Of a stretch of 26,329 nucleotides of DNA, positions 1-8,486 are shown piece by piece. The stretch lies in the NCBI GenBank assembly GCA_038120095.1, contig JAYOKZ010000044.1:1-26329 (forward strand), in the 5' to 3' direction. The notes beneath the pieces are model-generated. The model ran no database searches. It was not told the origin of the DNA and was given only the letters and a program-made list of their open reading frames with translations. The position numbers and the translations under genes are program-made. Position 1 is the stretch's first letter. Every line of letters starts with the position of its first letter. The stretch is from UBA2589 sp038120095 (GTDB taxonomy: Bacteria; Gemmatimonadota; Gemmatimonadetes; Longimicrobiales; Gaopeijiaceae).

Positions 1-3000
1 GGCCCGTACATGGCATCCGTCGCGCCCGACGGGTCCATCTACTACACCTCGGTGACGCCCCGCCCGTACGGCAGCAGGAGCGGGGCCACCAGTGCAGTGA
101 TGCGATACGATCCGGCCCTGGAACGCAGTGTGCCGGTGCCGCTGCAAGGTGCCCAGGCGATGAAGCCGCGCGTATCTCCCGACGGTGAGACGCTGGTCTA
201 TGCCGCAATGCGTGATGGACGCACGGGCCTGAAGGCGAGAGAGCTGTCGACGGGCATCGAGCGCTGGATCGCATACCCGATCCAACGGCATCAACTCGAG
301 GGACGGGCGACGCGAGACGTACTCCCGAACTATGCCTTCGCGCCGGATGGGCGCTCTGTGTTCCTGGAGCTGCGCGGGCGCATCCGCCGCCTCGACCTGA
401 CGACCGAGGAGGTCACAGACGTTCCCTTCGAGGCACCTGTGCGCCTGCAGGTCGCCGAACGCCTCGACTTTCCCCGGGCCGTCGAGACCGGTCCGGTGCG
501 TGCCCGGCGAGCGCACGGGCTCACGGTCGCGGCCGACGGACACGTGGCGTTCTCGTCGTTGGCTCGCATCTGGGTCGCTACCGCCGTCGGTGCCACTCCA
601 CGGCGCCTGACGGACGAGGCTCGGCCGCGCGAGTTCATGCCGGCGTGGTCGCCTGATGGTCGTTGGATCGCCTATGTCACGTGGACCGAGGAAGGCGGTC
701 ACCTGTGGAAGGCGAGCCTGGCAGGCGGGGCGCCTCAGCGCTTGTCCGATGCCCCCGCACTTTGGGCCGACCCGGTGTGGACCCCCGATGGGGGCGCGGT
801 GATCGCACTGCGCGCCTCGCTCGGCGCCGCGGCATCGTTGTCGGCCGTCGGGCCGGGCAGTGCGGTGCCGCCCACGGCCGACATCGTCTCGGTTCCTGCC
901 GACGGCGGGGCGCACAGCACGATCGCGCCCTCAAACGGAGCGAGGTTCCCGCACTTCGGGCCGGCGATGGATGCGGTGTACCTCTCGGGGGGAACGGCTG
1001 AGCTGGTCCGCCTTCCGCTCGCAGGCGGCGCGCCCGAGACGGTCGCGACGACGAGCGGTCCGCCCGCGGCCGAGCTGCGTATCAGCCCTGACGGGCGATT
1101 CGTTGCCGCGAGAGTCGGCCCGACCGTCATGCGTGCGCGGATGCCTGCGACCGATGGCGCCGGTCCGGTAACGCTCACGCCCGAGGGCCCGCCACTGACG
1201 TCGGCCGATGCCACGAGCCTGGCGTGGATGCCCGATGGTTCCACCCTGTTGTGGACCGAGGGGCCGCGTATCGGACACGCCAGTACGGACGGGGGTGCAG
1301 AGCCGACTGCGATTCCGCTCGATGTGGACCTGCCGCGCGCCACCGCGGTCGGCTCCGTCGTGCTGCAGGGTGCCAAGGTCGTGACGATGCGGGGCGACGA
1401 GGTGGTCGAGCGCGGTGACGTGTTCGTGTCGAACGGACGCATCGACTGGGTCGGACCGACCGGCACGCGACCTCCCCCGGACGGTGCCCGCGTCATCGAC
1501 CTCTCGGGGCGCGTCATCGTGCCGGGCTTCATCGATGTTCACGCCCACTTCGGTGTTCGTGGTGAACTGCTCGAGCCCGAGGGCACGTTCGCGTTCTCCA
1601 ACCTGGCGTTCGGCGTGACGACCGTGCGCAACCCGCAGGCCCAGGTCGACGTCTTCGAACTGGCCGACGTGATCGAAGCCGACGGCGTCCCCGCACCTCG
1701 CGTCGTGTCGACCGGGCCGGGGCTCTTCGGCATGCTGAACCTGCAGTCGTACGAGCAGACGCTGGCGTTGCTCCGGAGCTATCGGGACGAGTATGGCACG
1801 CACGTACTCAAGTCGTACCTGGTGGGGGACCGGCAGCAACGGGCGTGGGTCGCCCAGGCGTCTCGAGAGCTGGGCATGATGCCGACGACCGAAGGCGGGG
1901 CCGACACGAAGGCCAATCTCACGCACGCGATCGATGGCTTCAGCGGGAACGAGCACGCCGTGCCGGTCGCGCCGATCTACGATGACATCGTTCAGCTCTT
2001 CGCCCGCACCGGCGTCACCTACACGCCGACACTGGTCGTCTCGTTCGGGGCTGCGCTCCCGATCTATCGTCTACTCGCTGACGAGCGGCCGCATGAGGAC
2101 TCACGAGCGGCCCGGTGGCATGCCGAGGGCGAGCTGTACGAGCGAAGCTCCACGCGTCAGCTGTGGTTCCCACCCGAGGACTTCAGTGCCGTCGAGGTCG
2201 CGCGTGGCGCCGGCGCGATTCTGCGGGCGGGTGGCAGTGTGGCCCTCGGTGGACACGGCGAGGTGCAGGGCTTGTCGAGTCACTGGGAGATGAAACTGCT
2301 CGCCGACGGAGGTATGTCGAACCACGATGTCCTGCGTGTCGCGACGATCATGGGCGCCGAGGCCATCGGTCACGACGCCGATCTGGGGAGCATCGAGGCG
2401 GGGAAGCTCGCCGACCTGGTCGTGCTCAGCCGGGATCCACTCGCCGACATCGAAGCCACGCAGGACATCGAACAGGTCATGCGCGGCGGCGTCCTGTACG
2501 ACGGCTTCACCCTCGACGAGGTATGGCCGACGCCTCGGGCCCGTCCGATGCCGTGGAAGCTCCGAAAGACCACATCGCCCGCGACGGCGGTGGCCGGCAT
2601 CGAGGCGGCCGTGCGTGAAGCGATGGATCGGACGAACACGCCGGGGGTCGCGGTCGGGGTGGTCCACCACGGTGAGGTGCTGCTGTCGAAGGGCTTCGGA
2701 CTCGCGAACATCGAGACCGGCTCGACGGTCACGACCGAGACGATGTTCCAGTCGGGTTCGGTCGGGAAGCAGTTCACGGCGGCCGGTGTGATGCTCCTGG
2801 TCGAAGACGGGCGCGTCGATCTCGATGCGTCGATTCGTGAGCACCTCCCGGAATCGCCGGAGTCGTGGCAGCCGATCACGGTGCGCCACCTCCTGACACA
2901 CGCCTCGGGGATTCCCGACTACACCAGCGACTCGTTCGACTACGCGACGAACTACGCGGAAGACGACCTGGTGCGGATGGCGTCGGACCTCCCCCTCGAG

Positions 3001-3921
3001 TTTTCGGCTGGGACGCGCTGGAACTACTCGAATACCGGGTACGCCATGCTCGGCGTGATGATCAGTCGCGTCACGGGCGCGCCGTACTGGGAGTTCCTCC
3101 GCGAGCGCGTGTTCGATCCCGCGGGCATGCCCACGATCCGGATCAACACGGCAACGGAGATCGTGCCGCACCGCGCGCGCGGGTACATGCCGGGTCCCGA
3201 GGGGCTACAGAACGCGTCGCACGTGGCTGAACAGACCAACACGACGGCGGACGGCAGCATGCTGTTCAGCCTGCGCGACATGATCGCATGGAACGAGACG
3301 GTGCGGACGCGCTCGATCCTCTCTCCAGAGAGTTGGGATCAGATCCTCACGCCGATGGTGCTCAACAGCGGCAATTCCCACCCGTACGGCTTCGCCTGGT
3401 TCTTCGACGAGGTCGCGGGACAGCCTGTGCTCGAGCACAGCGGGGCATGGCAAGGCTTCGTGAACCAGTACACGCGTTTTCCGAGCCAGGACCTCTCGGT
3501 GATCGTGCTCACCAACGCGCGCAGCACGATGTCCGCTACGCTGGCGATGCAGATCGGGGCGATGATCGATCCCGTGCTCACCCCCGAGGCGCCGGCGACC
3601 GAGCCGATCGCGGATGACCCTGCCGTCACGGCCTACGTGGCGGATATGCTCGAAAAGATGTCGGACGGTTCGCTCGAGTTGGCCGACTTCGACTTCGTTC
3701 GGCAAACGGTCTTCCCCCGTATGCGGGCCGCTCTTCAGGCCCAGCTCGCCGGTCTCGGACGTCCGGACGACCTGACCCTGCTGGCGAGCAAGCAGGTCGG
3801 TGATGACACCGAACTCGAGTATCGGGCAACGTGGGGTGACCGACGCATGCGCGTGACACTCACGATCGGGCCAGACGGCGGCCTGACGAACTTCGTCTTC
3901 CTCGTGCCGGAGTCGCAGTAA
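1..3921 (+). CDS. TolB-like propeller / amidohydrolase / beta-lactamase-like fusion protein (5' partial)
   Basis: The frame is open to the left edge and the first ATG (position 10) falls inside a propeller repeat with no export signal, so the true start lies upstream. Numbering here is from that ATG. Residues 1-450 carry repeated SPDGR-type blades typical of TolB/PD40 propellers. Residues 450-840 are a metal-dependent amidohydrolase: the HAH motif (H511, H513) follows PGFID, K601 sits where the family's carbamylated lysine is found, and GGHGEVQGL and GKLADLVVL close the barrel. Residues 860-1200 are a Beta-lactamase (PF00144-type) serine hydrolase with S917-V-G-K920, Y1006-S-N1008 and H1143-S-G. 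About 100 residues of unrecognised tail follow. The propeller-amidohydrolase pairing is familiar; the added serine hydrolase is not. It is probably exported and acts on peptides or amides, but the substrate is unknown. The stop codon overlaps the next ATG by one base. Confidence 0.9.
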   Translation, partial: GPYMASVAPDGSIYYTSVTPRPYGSRSGATSAVMRYDPALERSVPVPLQGAQAMKPRVSPDGETLVYAAMRDGRTGLKARELSTGIERWIAYPIQRHQLEGRATRDVLPNYAFAPDGRSVFLELRGRIRRLDLTTEEVTDVPFEAPVRLQVAERLDFPRAVETGPVRARRAHGLTVAADGHVAFSSLARIWVATAVGATPRRLTDEARPREFMPAWSPDGRWIAYVTWTEEGGHLWKASLAGGAPQRLSDAPALWADPVWTPDGGAVIALRASLGAAASLSAVGPGSAVPPTADIVSVPADGGAHSTIAPSNGARFPHFGPAMDAVYLSGGTAELVRLPLAGGAPETVATTSGPPAAELRISPDGRFVAARVGPTVMRARMPATDGAGPVTLTPEGPPLTSADATSLAWMPDGSTLLWTEGPRIGHASTDGGAEPTAIPLDVDLPRATAVGSVVLQGAKVVTMRGDEVVERGDVFVSNGRIDWVGPTGTRPPPDGARVIDLSGRVIVPGFIDVHAHFGVRGELLEPEGTFAFSNLAFGVTTVRNPQAQVDVFELADVIEADGVPAPRVVSTGPGLFGMLNLQSYEQTLALLRSYRDEYGTHVLKSYLVGDRQQRAWVAQASRELGMMPTTEGGADTKANLTHAIDGFSGNEHAVPVAPIYDDIVQLFARTGVTYTPTLVVSFGAALPIYRLLADERPHEDSRAARWHAEGELYERSSTRQLWFPPEDFSAVEVARGAGAILRAGGSVALGGHGEVQGLSSHWEMKLLADGGMSNHDVLRVATIMGAEAIGHDADLGSIEAGKLADLVVLSRDPLADIEATQDIEQVMRGGVLYDGFTLDEVWPTPRARPMPWKLRKTTSPATAVAGIEAAVREAMDRTNTPGVAVGVVHHGEVLLSKGFGLANIETGSTVTTETMFQSGSVGKQFTAAGVMLLVEDGRVDLDASIREHLPESPESWQPITVRHLLTHASGIPDYTSDSFDYATNYAEDDLVRMASDLPLEFSAGTRWNYSNTGYAMLGVMISRVTGAPYWEFLRERVFDPAGMPTIRINTATEIVPHRARGYMPGPEGLQNASHVAEQTNTTADGSMLFSLRDMIAWNETVRTRSILSPESWDQILTPMVLNSGNSHPYGFAWFFDEVAGQPVLEHSGAWQGFVNQYTRFPSQDLSVIVLTNARSTMSATLAMQIGAMIDPVLTPEAPATEPIADDPAVTAYVADMLEKMSDGSLELADFDFVRQTVFPRMRAALQAQLAGLGRPDDLTLLASKQVGDDTELEYRATWGDRRMRVTLTIGPDGGLTNFVFLVPESQ

Positions 3922-5492
3922 TGGCCGTGCGTGGGACGGCTTCGGTCGGGCTGGCCTTGATCCTGCTCTCGGGGTGTAGCGACGCTCCCGTCTACGACAC
4001 GGTGCTCGTAGGGGGGACGGTCGTGGACGGGAGTGGCGCGCCCGCGTTCGTCGCCGACGTCGCGATCGACGATGGGCTGATCGCCGCCATCGGTCCCGAC
4101 CTCGCCGCACGGGGTGGGGAAGTCGTCGATGTCTCCGGCCTCATCGTAAGCCCCGGGTTCTGGGACAACCACGCGCACCTCGTCACGCTCGCAGAATACC
4201 CGGACGCCGAGAACTTCATCCGGCAGGGCATCACGACCGTGCTCGCGCCACTCCACAGTCAGCCCCAGCCCTGGCCCCTCGACGCGTACATGGACGACGT
4301 TCGCATGGGGCTCAACGTGGGCATGTTCGCGGGCCACACCTGGATCCGGGAGCGTGTGATCGGTCTGGAGAACCGCCCCCCGACGGTGTCGGAGCTCGAG
4401 TGGATGCGCGCGCTTGTCGATTCCACGATGCAGCAGGGCGCTCTGGGCCTGTCGACGGGGTTGGAGTACGTGCCCGCCGCGTACGCCGAGCCCGACGAAG
4501 TCGTGGCACTCGCCGAGGTGGCAGCCCGTTATGGCGGCATCTATGTGACGCACATGCGCGACGAGGGCGTGCGCGTGATCGAAGCCGTTCAGGAGACGCT
4601 TGAGGTGGGGCGTCGGGCCGGGATCCCCGTTCAGATCAACCACCACAAGGTGACGGGGGCTGCCAATTGGGGCAGCACGAGTCGGACGCTCGCCCTCCTG
4701 GACTCGGCCTCCGCCGCAGGGCAGGAGGTCGTGCATGACGTGTACCCGTACACGGCGTTCAGCACGTACTCGGACCTGCTATTCCCGGCGTGGGTGCTCG
4801 CGGACGGCCCCGAGGCGTTCGCGGCGCGTGTGGCTGACCCGGCCGTCCGCGCTCGTCTGGTATCCGAGATGCGCACGATCTACGGACAGCAGACGGGCCC
4901 CGGACCCGAGAGCGTGCAGTTCCGGACCCTCGACGGCCGGCCGGACATGACGGGCCGAACCCTGGCCGACTACCTCGTCGACGCGGGGCGTCCGACCACG
5001 CTCGACGAGACGATCGAACTTCTGATCGAGCTCCAGCTGAACGGGCGCTTCATCGGCAACTTCTACGGTATGGACGAGGCCGATGTCATCCGCATCATGC
5101 AGCATCCGACGTCGATGTTCGAGACCGATGGCGATCTCGTGCAGCCCGGCGTGGGCTTCCCCCACCCGCGCACCTACGGGTCGTATCCTCGGATTCTGGG
5201 TCGCTACGTCCGCGAGCTGGGGGTCCTGACTCTGGAAGAGGCCGTGCGGAAGATGACGTCCGCGCCTGCGGAGTGGCTCGGGCAGTCCGACCGGGGACGT
5301 CTCGGTGTCGGCATGGTCGCCGATATCACCGTCTTCGACGCGGATCGCATCACCGATCGATCGCAGTACACTGACCCACACCACTACTCCGAGGGCGTGG
5401 TCTACGTGTGGGTCGGAGGGACGGCGGTGCTGCGCGCAGAGGAGATGACCGGTGCGCGGCCGGGGCGTTTCCTAGAACGCGGACGCCGGTAG
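3921..5492 (+). CDS. Lipoprotein amidohydrolase, N-acyl-D-amino-acid deacylase (D-aminoacylase) family
   Basis: The ATG overlaps the preceding TAA by one base, indicating translational coupling. Residues 1-19 are a lipoprotein signal: Arg4, a hydrophobic stretch, then the lipobox LSGC with Cys19. The rest is an amidohydrolase barrel of the D-aminoacylase group. Visible features are VVDGSG near the start, D82-N-H84-A-H86 as the first metal motif, GLSTGLEY near residue 175, H211 in THMRDEG, H241-H242-K243, and FETDGD with D403 where the family has its catalytic Asp. A C-terminal small beta-domain contains GMVADITVFD. Family members hydrolyse N-acyl-D-amino acids or D-dipeptides. The length of 523 aa is typical. 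Lipidation places it in the periplasm or on a membrane face. With the upstream beta-lactamase-like hydrolase it suggests scavenging of D-amino-acid-containing peptides, which is inferred from context only. Confidence 0.88.
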   Translation: MAVRGTASVGLALILLSGCSDAPVYDTVLVGGTVVDGSGAPAFVADVAIDDGLIAAIGPDLAARGGEVVDVSGLIVSPGFWDNHAHLVTLAEYPDAENFIRQGITTVLAPLHSQPQPWPLDAYMDDVRMGLNVGMFAGHTWIRERVIGLENRPPTVSELEWMRALVDSTMQQGALGLSTGLEYVPAAYAEPDEVVALAEVAARYGGIYVTHMRDEGVRVIEAVQETLEVGRRAGIPVQINHHKVTGAANWGSTSRTLALLDSASAAGQEVVHDVYPYTAFSTYSDLLFPAWVLADGPEAFAARVADPAVRARLVSEMRTIYGQQTGPGPESVQFRTLDGRPDMTGRTLADYLVDAGRPTTLDETIELLIELQLNGRFIGNFYGMDEADVIRIMQHPTSMFETDGDLVQPGVGFPHPRTYGSYPRILGRYVRELGVLTLEEAVRKMTSAPAEWLGQSDRGRLGVGMVADITVFDADRITDRSQYTDPHHYSEGVVYVWVGGTAVLRAEEMTGARPGRFLERGRR

Positions 5493-5518
5493 CCGGGTCG
5501 TCCGCGGCGACGACCCGA

Positions 5519-6313
5519 CTAGCCCACGGGCTTTTCGAAGATCATGACGTGCTGTTGCGGCAGGAAGTCTTCCGTCACCATCCATTCCAGACCTGCGAGC
5601 TCGACCTCCGTGATGGCCTGCTCCTCGGTCATCTTGTGCAGCTCCTTGATGGGGACGAGTGGATCCTCCCCACGGTATTCGACGAGAACCAGGCGTCCGC
5701 CCGGCCGGAGGGCTTGCTCGATTCCAGCCAGCATCTCTCGTGGGGCAGAGAACTCGTGGTACGCGTCGACGATCAGAACGATGTCGACCTCTCCCGGGGG
5801 CAGTCGGGGGTCGTCGACTGTGCCGAGCACGCCCTCGACGTTGGTGAGACCCTCTTGCGCGACCCGTGACGCGAGGATGTCGAGCATCTCCGGCTGGATA
5901 TCCACCCCAAGGACGCGCCCCCCGTCCAGTCTTCGCGCCCAAGGAAGAGCGAAGTATCCGGTGCCGACACCGATGTCCGCGACGGTCGTTCCCTCCAGCT
6001 CGGTGAGGAAGTCGAGGAGAAGGTCGGTACGCTCCTCCTGTTCGCGCGTCGGCCGCTCCAGCCAGCCGGCGCCCAGGTGGCCCATGACATGCGAAATTTC
6101 TCGTCCCCGGTAGTATCTGCCGATCCCGTCGACGGTCGATGGACCCTCGACGTATTCGGTGGTCTCGAGTGAAGCGAGCGTGGCCGAGGACCGCGACTCG
6201 GCCATCGCCGCCGAAACCCTCGATGTGTCGTTCGACTCCCGGGAGCCTGAGCTTGTACAACCAGTGAAGGCCGGCAGGGTGAGCGCCACGAGGAAGGCAA
6301 GGCGGCGACTCAT
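5519..6313 (-). CDS. Lipoprotein class I SAM-dependent methyltransferase
   Basis: The reading frame opens at an ATG at 6352. The ATG at 6313 is preferred because it yields a compact lipoprotein signal (MSRR, a hydrophobic run, then FTGC with Cys19); neither start has a clear Shine-Dalgarno site. From that start, motif I of a Rossmann methyltransferase, ADIGVGTGYF, lies near residues 112-121. The acidic end of strand 2 (GVDIQPEM), VDIVLIVDAYHEF and the LRPGGRLVLVEY strand follow. Upstream of it, GRYYRGREISHVMG and a WLERP..R..EE segment precede the fold, as in other secreted methyltransferases of this type. The gene converges on the D-aminoacylase gene across 26 bases and diverges from the acyl-CoA synthetase. 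The substrate is unknown. A cytosolic cofactor enzyme with a lipoprotein signal is odd, because SAM is not normally available in the periplasm. Confidence 0.8.
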   Translation of the reverse strand: MSRRLAFLVALTLPAFTGCTSSGSRESNDTSRVSAAMAESRSSATLASLETTEYVEGPSTVDGIGRYYRGREISHVMGHLGAGWLERPTREQEERTDLLLDFLTELEGTTVADIGVGTGYFALPWARRLDGGRVLGVDIQPEMLDILASRVAQEGLTNVEGVLGTVDDPRLPPGEVDIVLIVDAYHEFSAPREMLAGIEQALRPGGRLVLVEYRGEDPLVPIKELHKMTEEQAITEVELAGLEWMVTEDFLPQQHVMIFEKPVG

Positions 6314-6743
6314 CGAGCCGAATGGGCTCCGGTCGAACATGATGGACATCATGGCAGGCAGAGGAGTGAGGCGGGCCCAGATCTACACGGTGAGGGTGAG
6401 GATGTGCCGGTGTGACATTGGGGCCGTGTGCCGGGCATCTTCCGATCAACCGACCGCATGGCGCCGCCCCTCGAAATGACATCGGCGTAGAGTCCGATGA
6501 CACACGACGCCCTGCACGCGCTCGAATGAGCGGAGGTGTTTCGGTCGAAGGGGAGCGGTCCAGTGCTGCTCTCCCCCGGCGATCCACATCGCTGCTCGAG
6601 GACGGATGGCGGGTCGTGGATGCGGGATACGACCCTGGTCTGGCCGGGCCTGCGCATCCGTCGTCGTCTTCCGAGTCCTTTCGCCGGTGTGCCGGGTGTA
6701 GTCACTTGCGCGTCGCAACGTCGACGATCTCCACGGATGGCCC
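6314..6743. other. Divergent intergenic region, no gene seen
   Basis: About 430 bases separate the divergent methyltransferase (minus) and acyl-CoA synthetase (plus) genes. Reading frames here are Arg/Pro/Ser-rich and look like high-GC shadows. I see no tRNA, no repeat and no convincing sigma-70 promoter. It presumably holds the promoters for both flanking genes. Confidence 0.5.
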
Positions 6744-8315
6744 ATGAAGACTGCTCTGACCCCCATGGAGTTCGCTCGCCGGGCCCGCACCCTGTACGGA
6801 TCGCGAGACGCGGTCGTCGACGGTACGGGACGATGGACCTACGAGGAGTTCTTCGACCGCTGCGATCGATGGTCCGGTGCGTTGCAGGCGTTCGGCGTGC
6901 AGCCGGGAGATCGTGTCGCGTACATCGCGCCGAACACGCACCAGCACCTGGAAGGGTACTACGCCGTGCCGCAGATCGGCGCGGTCATCGTACCTCTCAA
7001 CTATCGACTGCTCCCCGCAGACTGGGTGTACATGATCGAGCATTCGGGATGCAGGGTGGTCTGCGCTCACGAGGACTTCCTCGAGCAGATCGACTCGGTC
7101 CGAGATCAGATGCCCTCCGTTGAGCGCTTCATTGCGCTGGAGGGGGACCGGCCGGGATGGGAGCAATACGATGTACTGGTGAGCGAAGCGGACCCGAACT
7201 TCACGGCGCCTGACATCTCCGAGGACGACCTGATCGCGATCAACTACACGAGCGGTACGACGTCGCACCCCAAGGGTGTCATGATCACGCACCGCAACGC
7301 GTGGGTGAACGCCGTAGGGACCCTCGTGCACCATCCGATGACCACCGCCGACCGTTATTTGTGGACGCTCCCGATGTTCCACGCCAACGGGTGGACGTTC
7401 GTCTGGATTGTCACGGCGGCAGGCGGGAGACACGTCTGTGCCCGCAAGGTCGACGCCGATACCATCTTTTCGCTCGCCGAGCGCGAGCAGGTTACGGCAC
7501 TGTGTGCTGCTCCGACGGTGCTGATCATGATCGCGAACGCGCCACCCGACCTTCGGGCCGCGGCTCCATCGGGCGTGCGTGTGCTGACGGCGGGTGCGCC
7601 GCCCGCTGCGGACACGATCGGGCGTGTGGAGGGAGAGCTCGGCTGGACCGTGACGCACGTCTACGGTCTGACGGAGACCGCGCCCCTGATCAGTGTGTGC
7701 GAGGTCCGACCCGAGCACGAGGCCCTGTCCATCGAGGAGCGGGCGAGGCACAAGGCGCGCCAGGGTGTCGAGCTGATCACGTCCGGGGAGCTCCGCGTCA
7801 TCGACGAGGACGGCAACGACGTCCCTCGGGACGGCACGACCGTAGGAGAAATCGTGGTGCGCGGAAACGTGGTCATGGACGGCTACTACCGCGATCCCGA
7901 CGCCACCGCGAGAGCGTTCGAGGGGGGCTGGTTCCACTCCGGAGACGCTGCGGTCGTAGATCCGGACGGGTACATGTTGATTCAGGACCGCATCAAGGAC
8001 GTGATCATCAGCGGTGGCGAGAACATCTCGTCGGTCGAGCTCGAAGGTGTGCTCCTCGGTCACCCCGCGGTCCTCGAAGTCGCCGTGGTCGGGTTACCGC
8101 ACGAGCGCTGGGGTGAGGCGCCCCATGCGTTCTGCGTCCTGAAGGAGGGCGCCAATTTCGACTTCGAGGAGCTTGTCGAATTCTCCCGGGGTCGGCTGGC
8201 CGGCTTCAAGATCCCGAAGGGTCTGACCGTGGTCGACGAGCTACCGAAGACGGCGACGGGGAAGATCCAGAAGTATGTGCTCCGAGGGGACCGGTCGGGG
8301 ATCCACACGCAGTAG
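6744..8315 (+). CDS. Acyl-CoA synthetase (AMP-dependent, ANL superfamily)
   Basis: The 523-residue protein activates a carboxylic acid as an acyl-adenylate and transfers it to CoA. Seen in order: WTYEEF near residue 30; the AMP-binding P-loop YTSGTT at 168-173 followed by SHPKG; PMFHANGW, typical of fatty-acid and short or medium acyl ligases; YGLTET near residue 310; the hinge region SGDAAVVDPDGY and DRIKDVIISGGENIS; and the C-terminal adenylation lysine K507 in TGKIQK. The organisation resembles medium-chain fatty acyl-CoA and methylmercaptopropionate-CoA ligases, but the substrate cannot be told from sequence alone. The ATG at 6744 has no good ribosome site; an ATG at 6765 is an alternative. 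It stands alone, with no thiolase or dehydrogenase partner nearby. Confidence 0.92.
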   Translation: MKTALTPMEFARRARTLYGSRDAVVDGTGRWTYEEFFDRCDRWSGALQAFGVQPGDRVAYIAPNTHQHLEGYYAVPQIGAVIVPLNYRLLPADWVYMIEHSGCRVVCAHEDFLEQIDSVRDQMPSVERFIALEGDRPGWEQYDVLVSEADPNFTAPDISEDDLIAINYTSGTTSHPKGVMITHRNAWVNAVGTLVHHPMTTADRYLWTLPMFHANGWTFVWIVTAAGGRHVCARKVDADTIFSLAEREQVTALCAAPTVLIMIANAPPDLRAAAPSGVRVLTAGAPPAADTIGRVEGELGWTVTHVYGLTETAPLISVCEVRPEHEALSIEERARHKARQGVELITSGELRVIDEDGNDVPRDGTTVGEIVVRGNVVMDGYYRDPDATARAFEGGWFHSGDAAVVDPDGYMLIQDRIKDVIISGGENISSVELEGVLLGHPAVLEVAVVGLPHERWGEAPHAFCVLKEGANFDFEELVEFSRGRLAGFKIPKGLTVVDELPKTATGKIQKYVLRGDRSGIHTQ

Positions 8316-8472
8316 GCGTGGCACCGTCGACAGGATTGGACTTGTCGCTCGATGCCAGGTGGGCCCGTGGGCTCGCATGTGTCCCTTGAAGCCGCCCGTG
8401 CCCGCTCCCGGTTGTCTCAGCCGTCCATGCCTCTCATCATCGTATCGCGTCGAGTGCCGAAGAGGTCTCAGC

Positions 8473-8480
8473 AGGGAAGG
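8473..8480 (+). promoter_or_regulatory. Ribosome binding site deciding the UrtA-like start
   Basis: AGGGAAGG lies six bases before GTG 8487. That start gives a compact lipoprotein signal, whereas the longest frame (ATG 8352) would add 45 residues with no signal-like character. Confidence 0.6.
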
Positions 8481-8486
8481 GTGCAC

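Noticed and set aside
735..1532. Long minus-strand frames inside the large fusion gene (also 931-1956 and 2101-3171)
   Set aside because: They are Arg/Pro/Thr-rich mirrors of a GC-rich coding strand with no recognisable motif.
8352..8486. Longer start for the UrtA-like protein
   Set aside because: It would place 45 polar and basic residues before the lipoprotein signal. GTG 8487 has AGGGAAGG at six bases.
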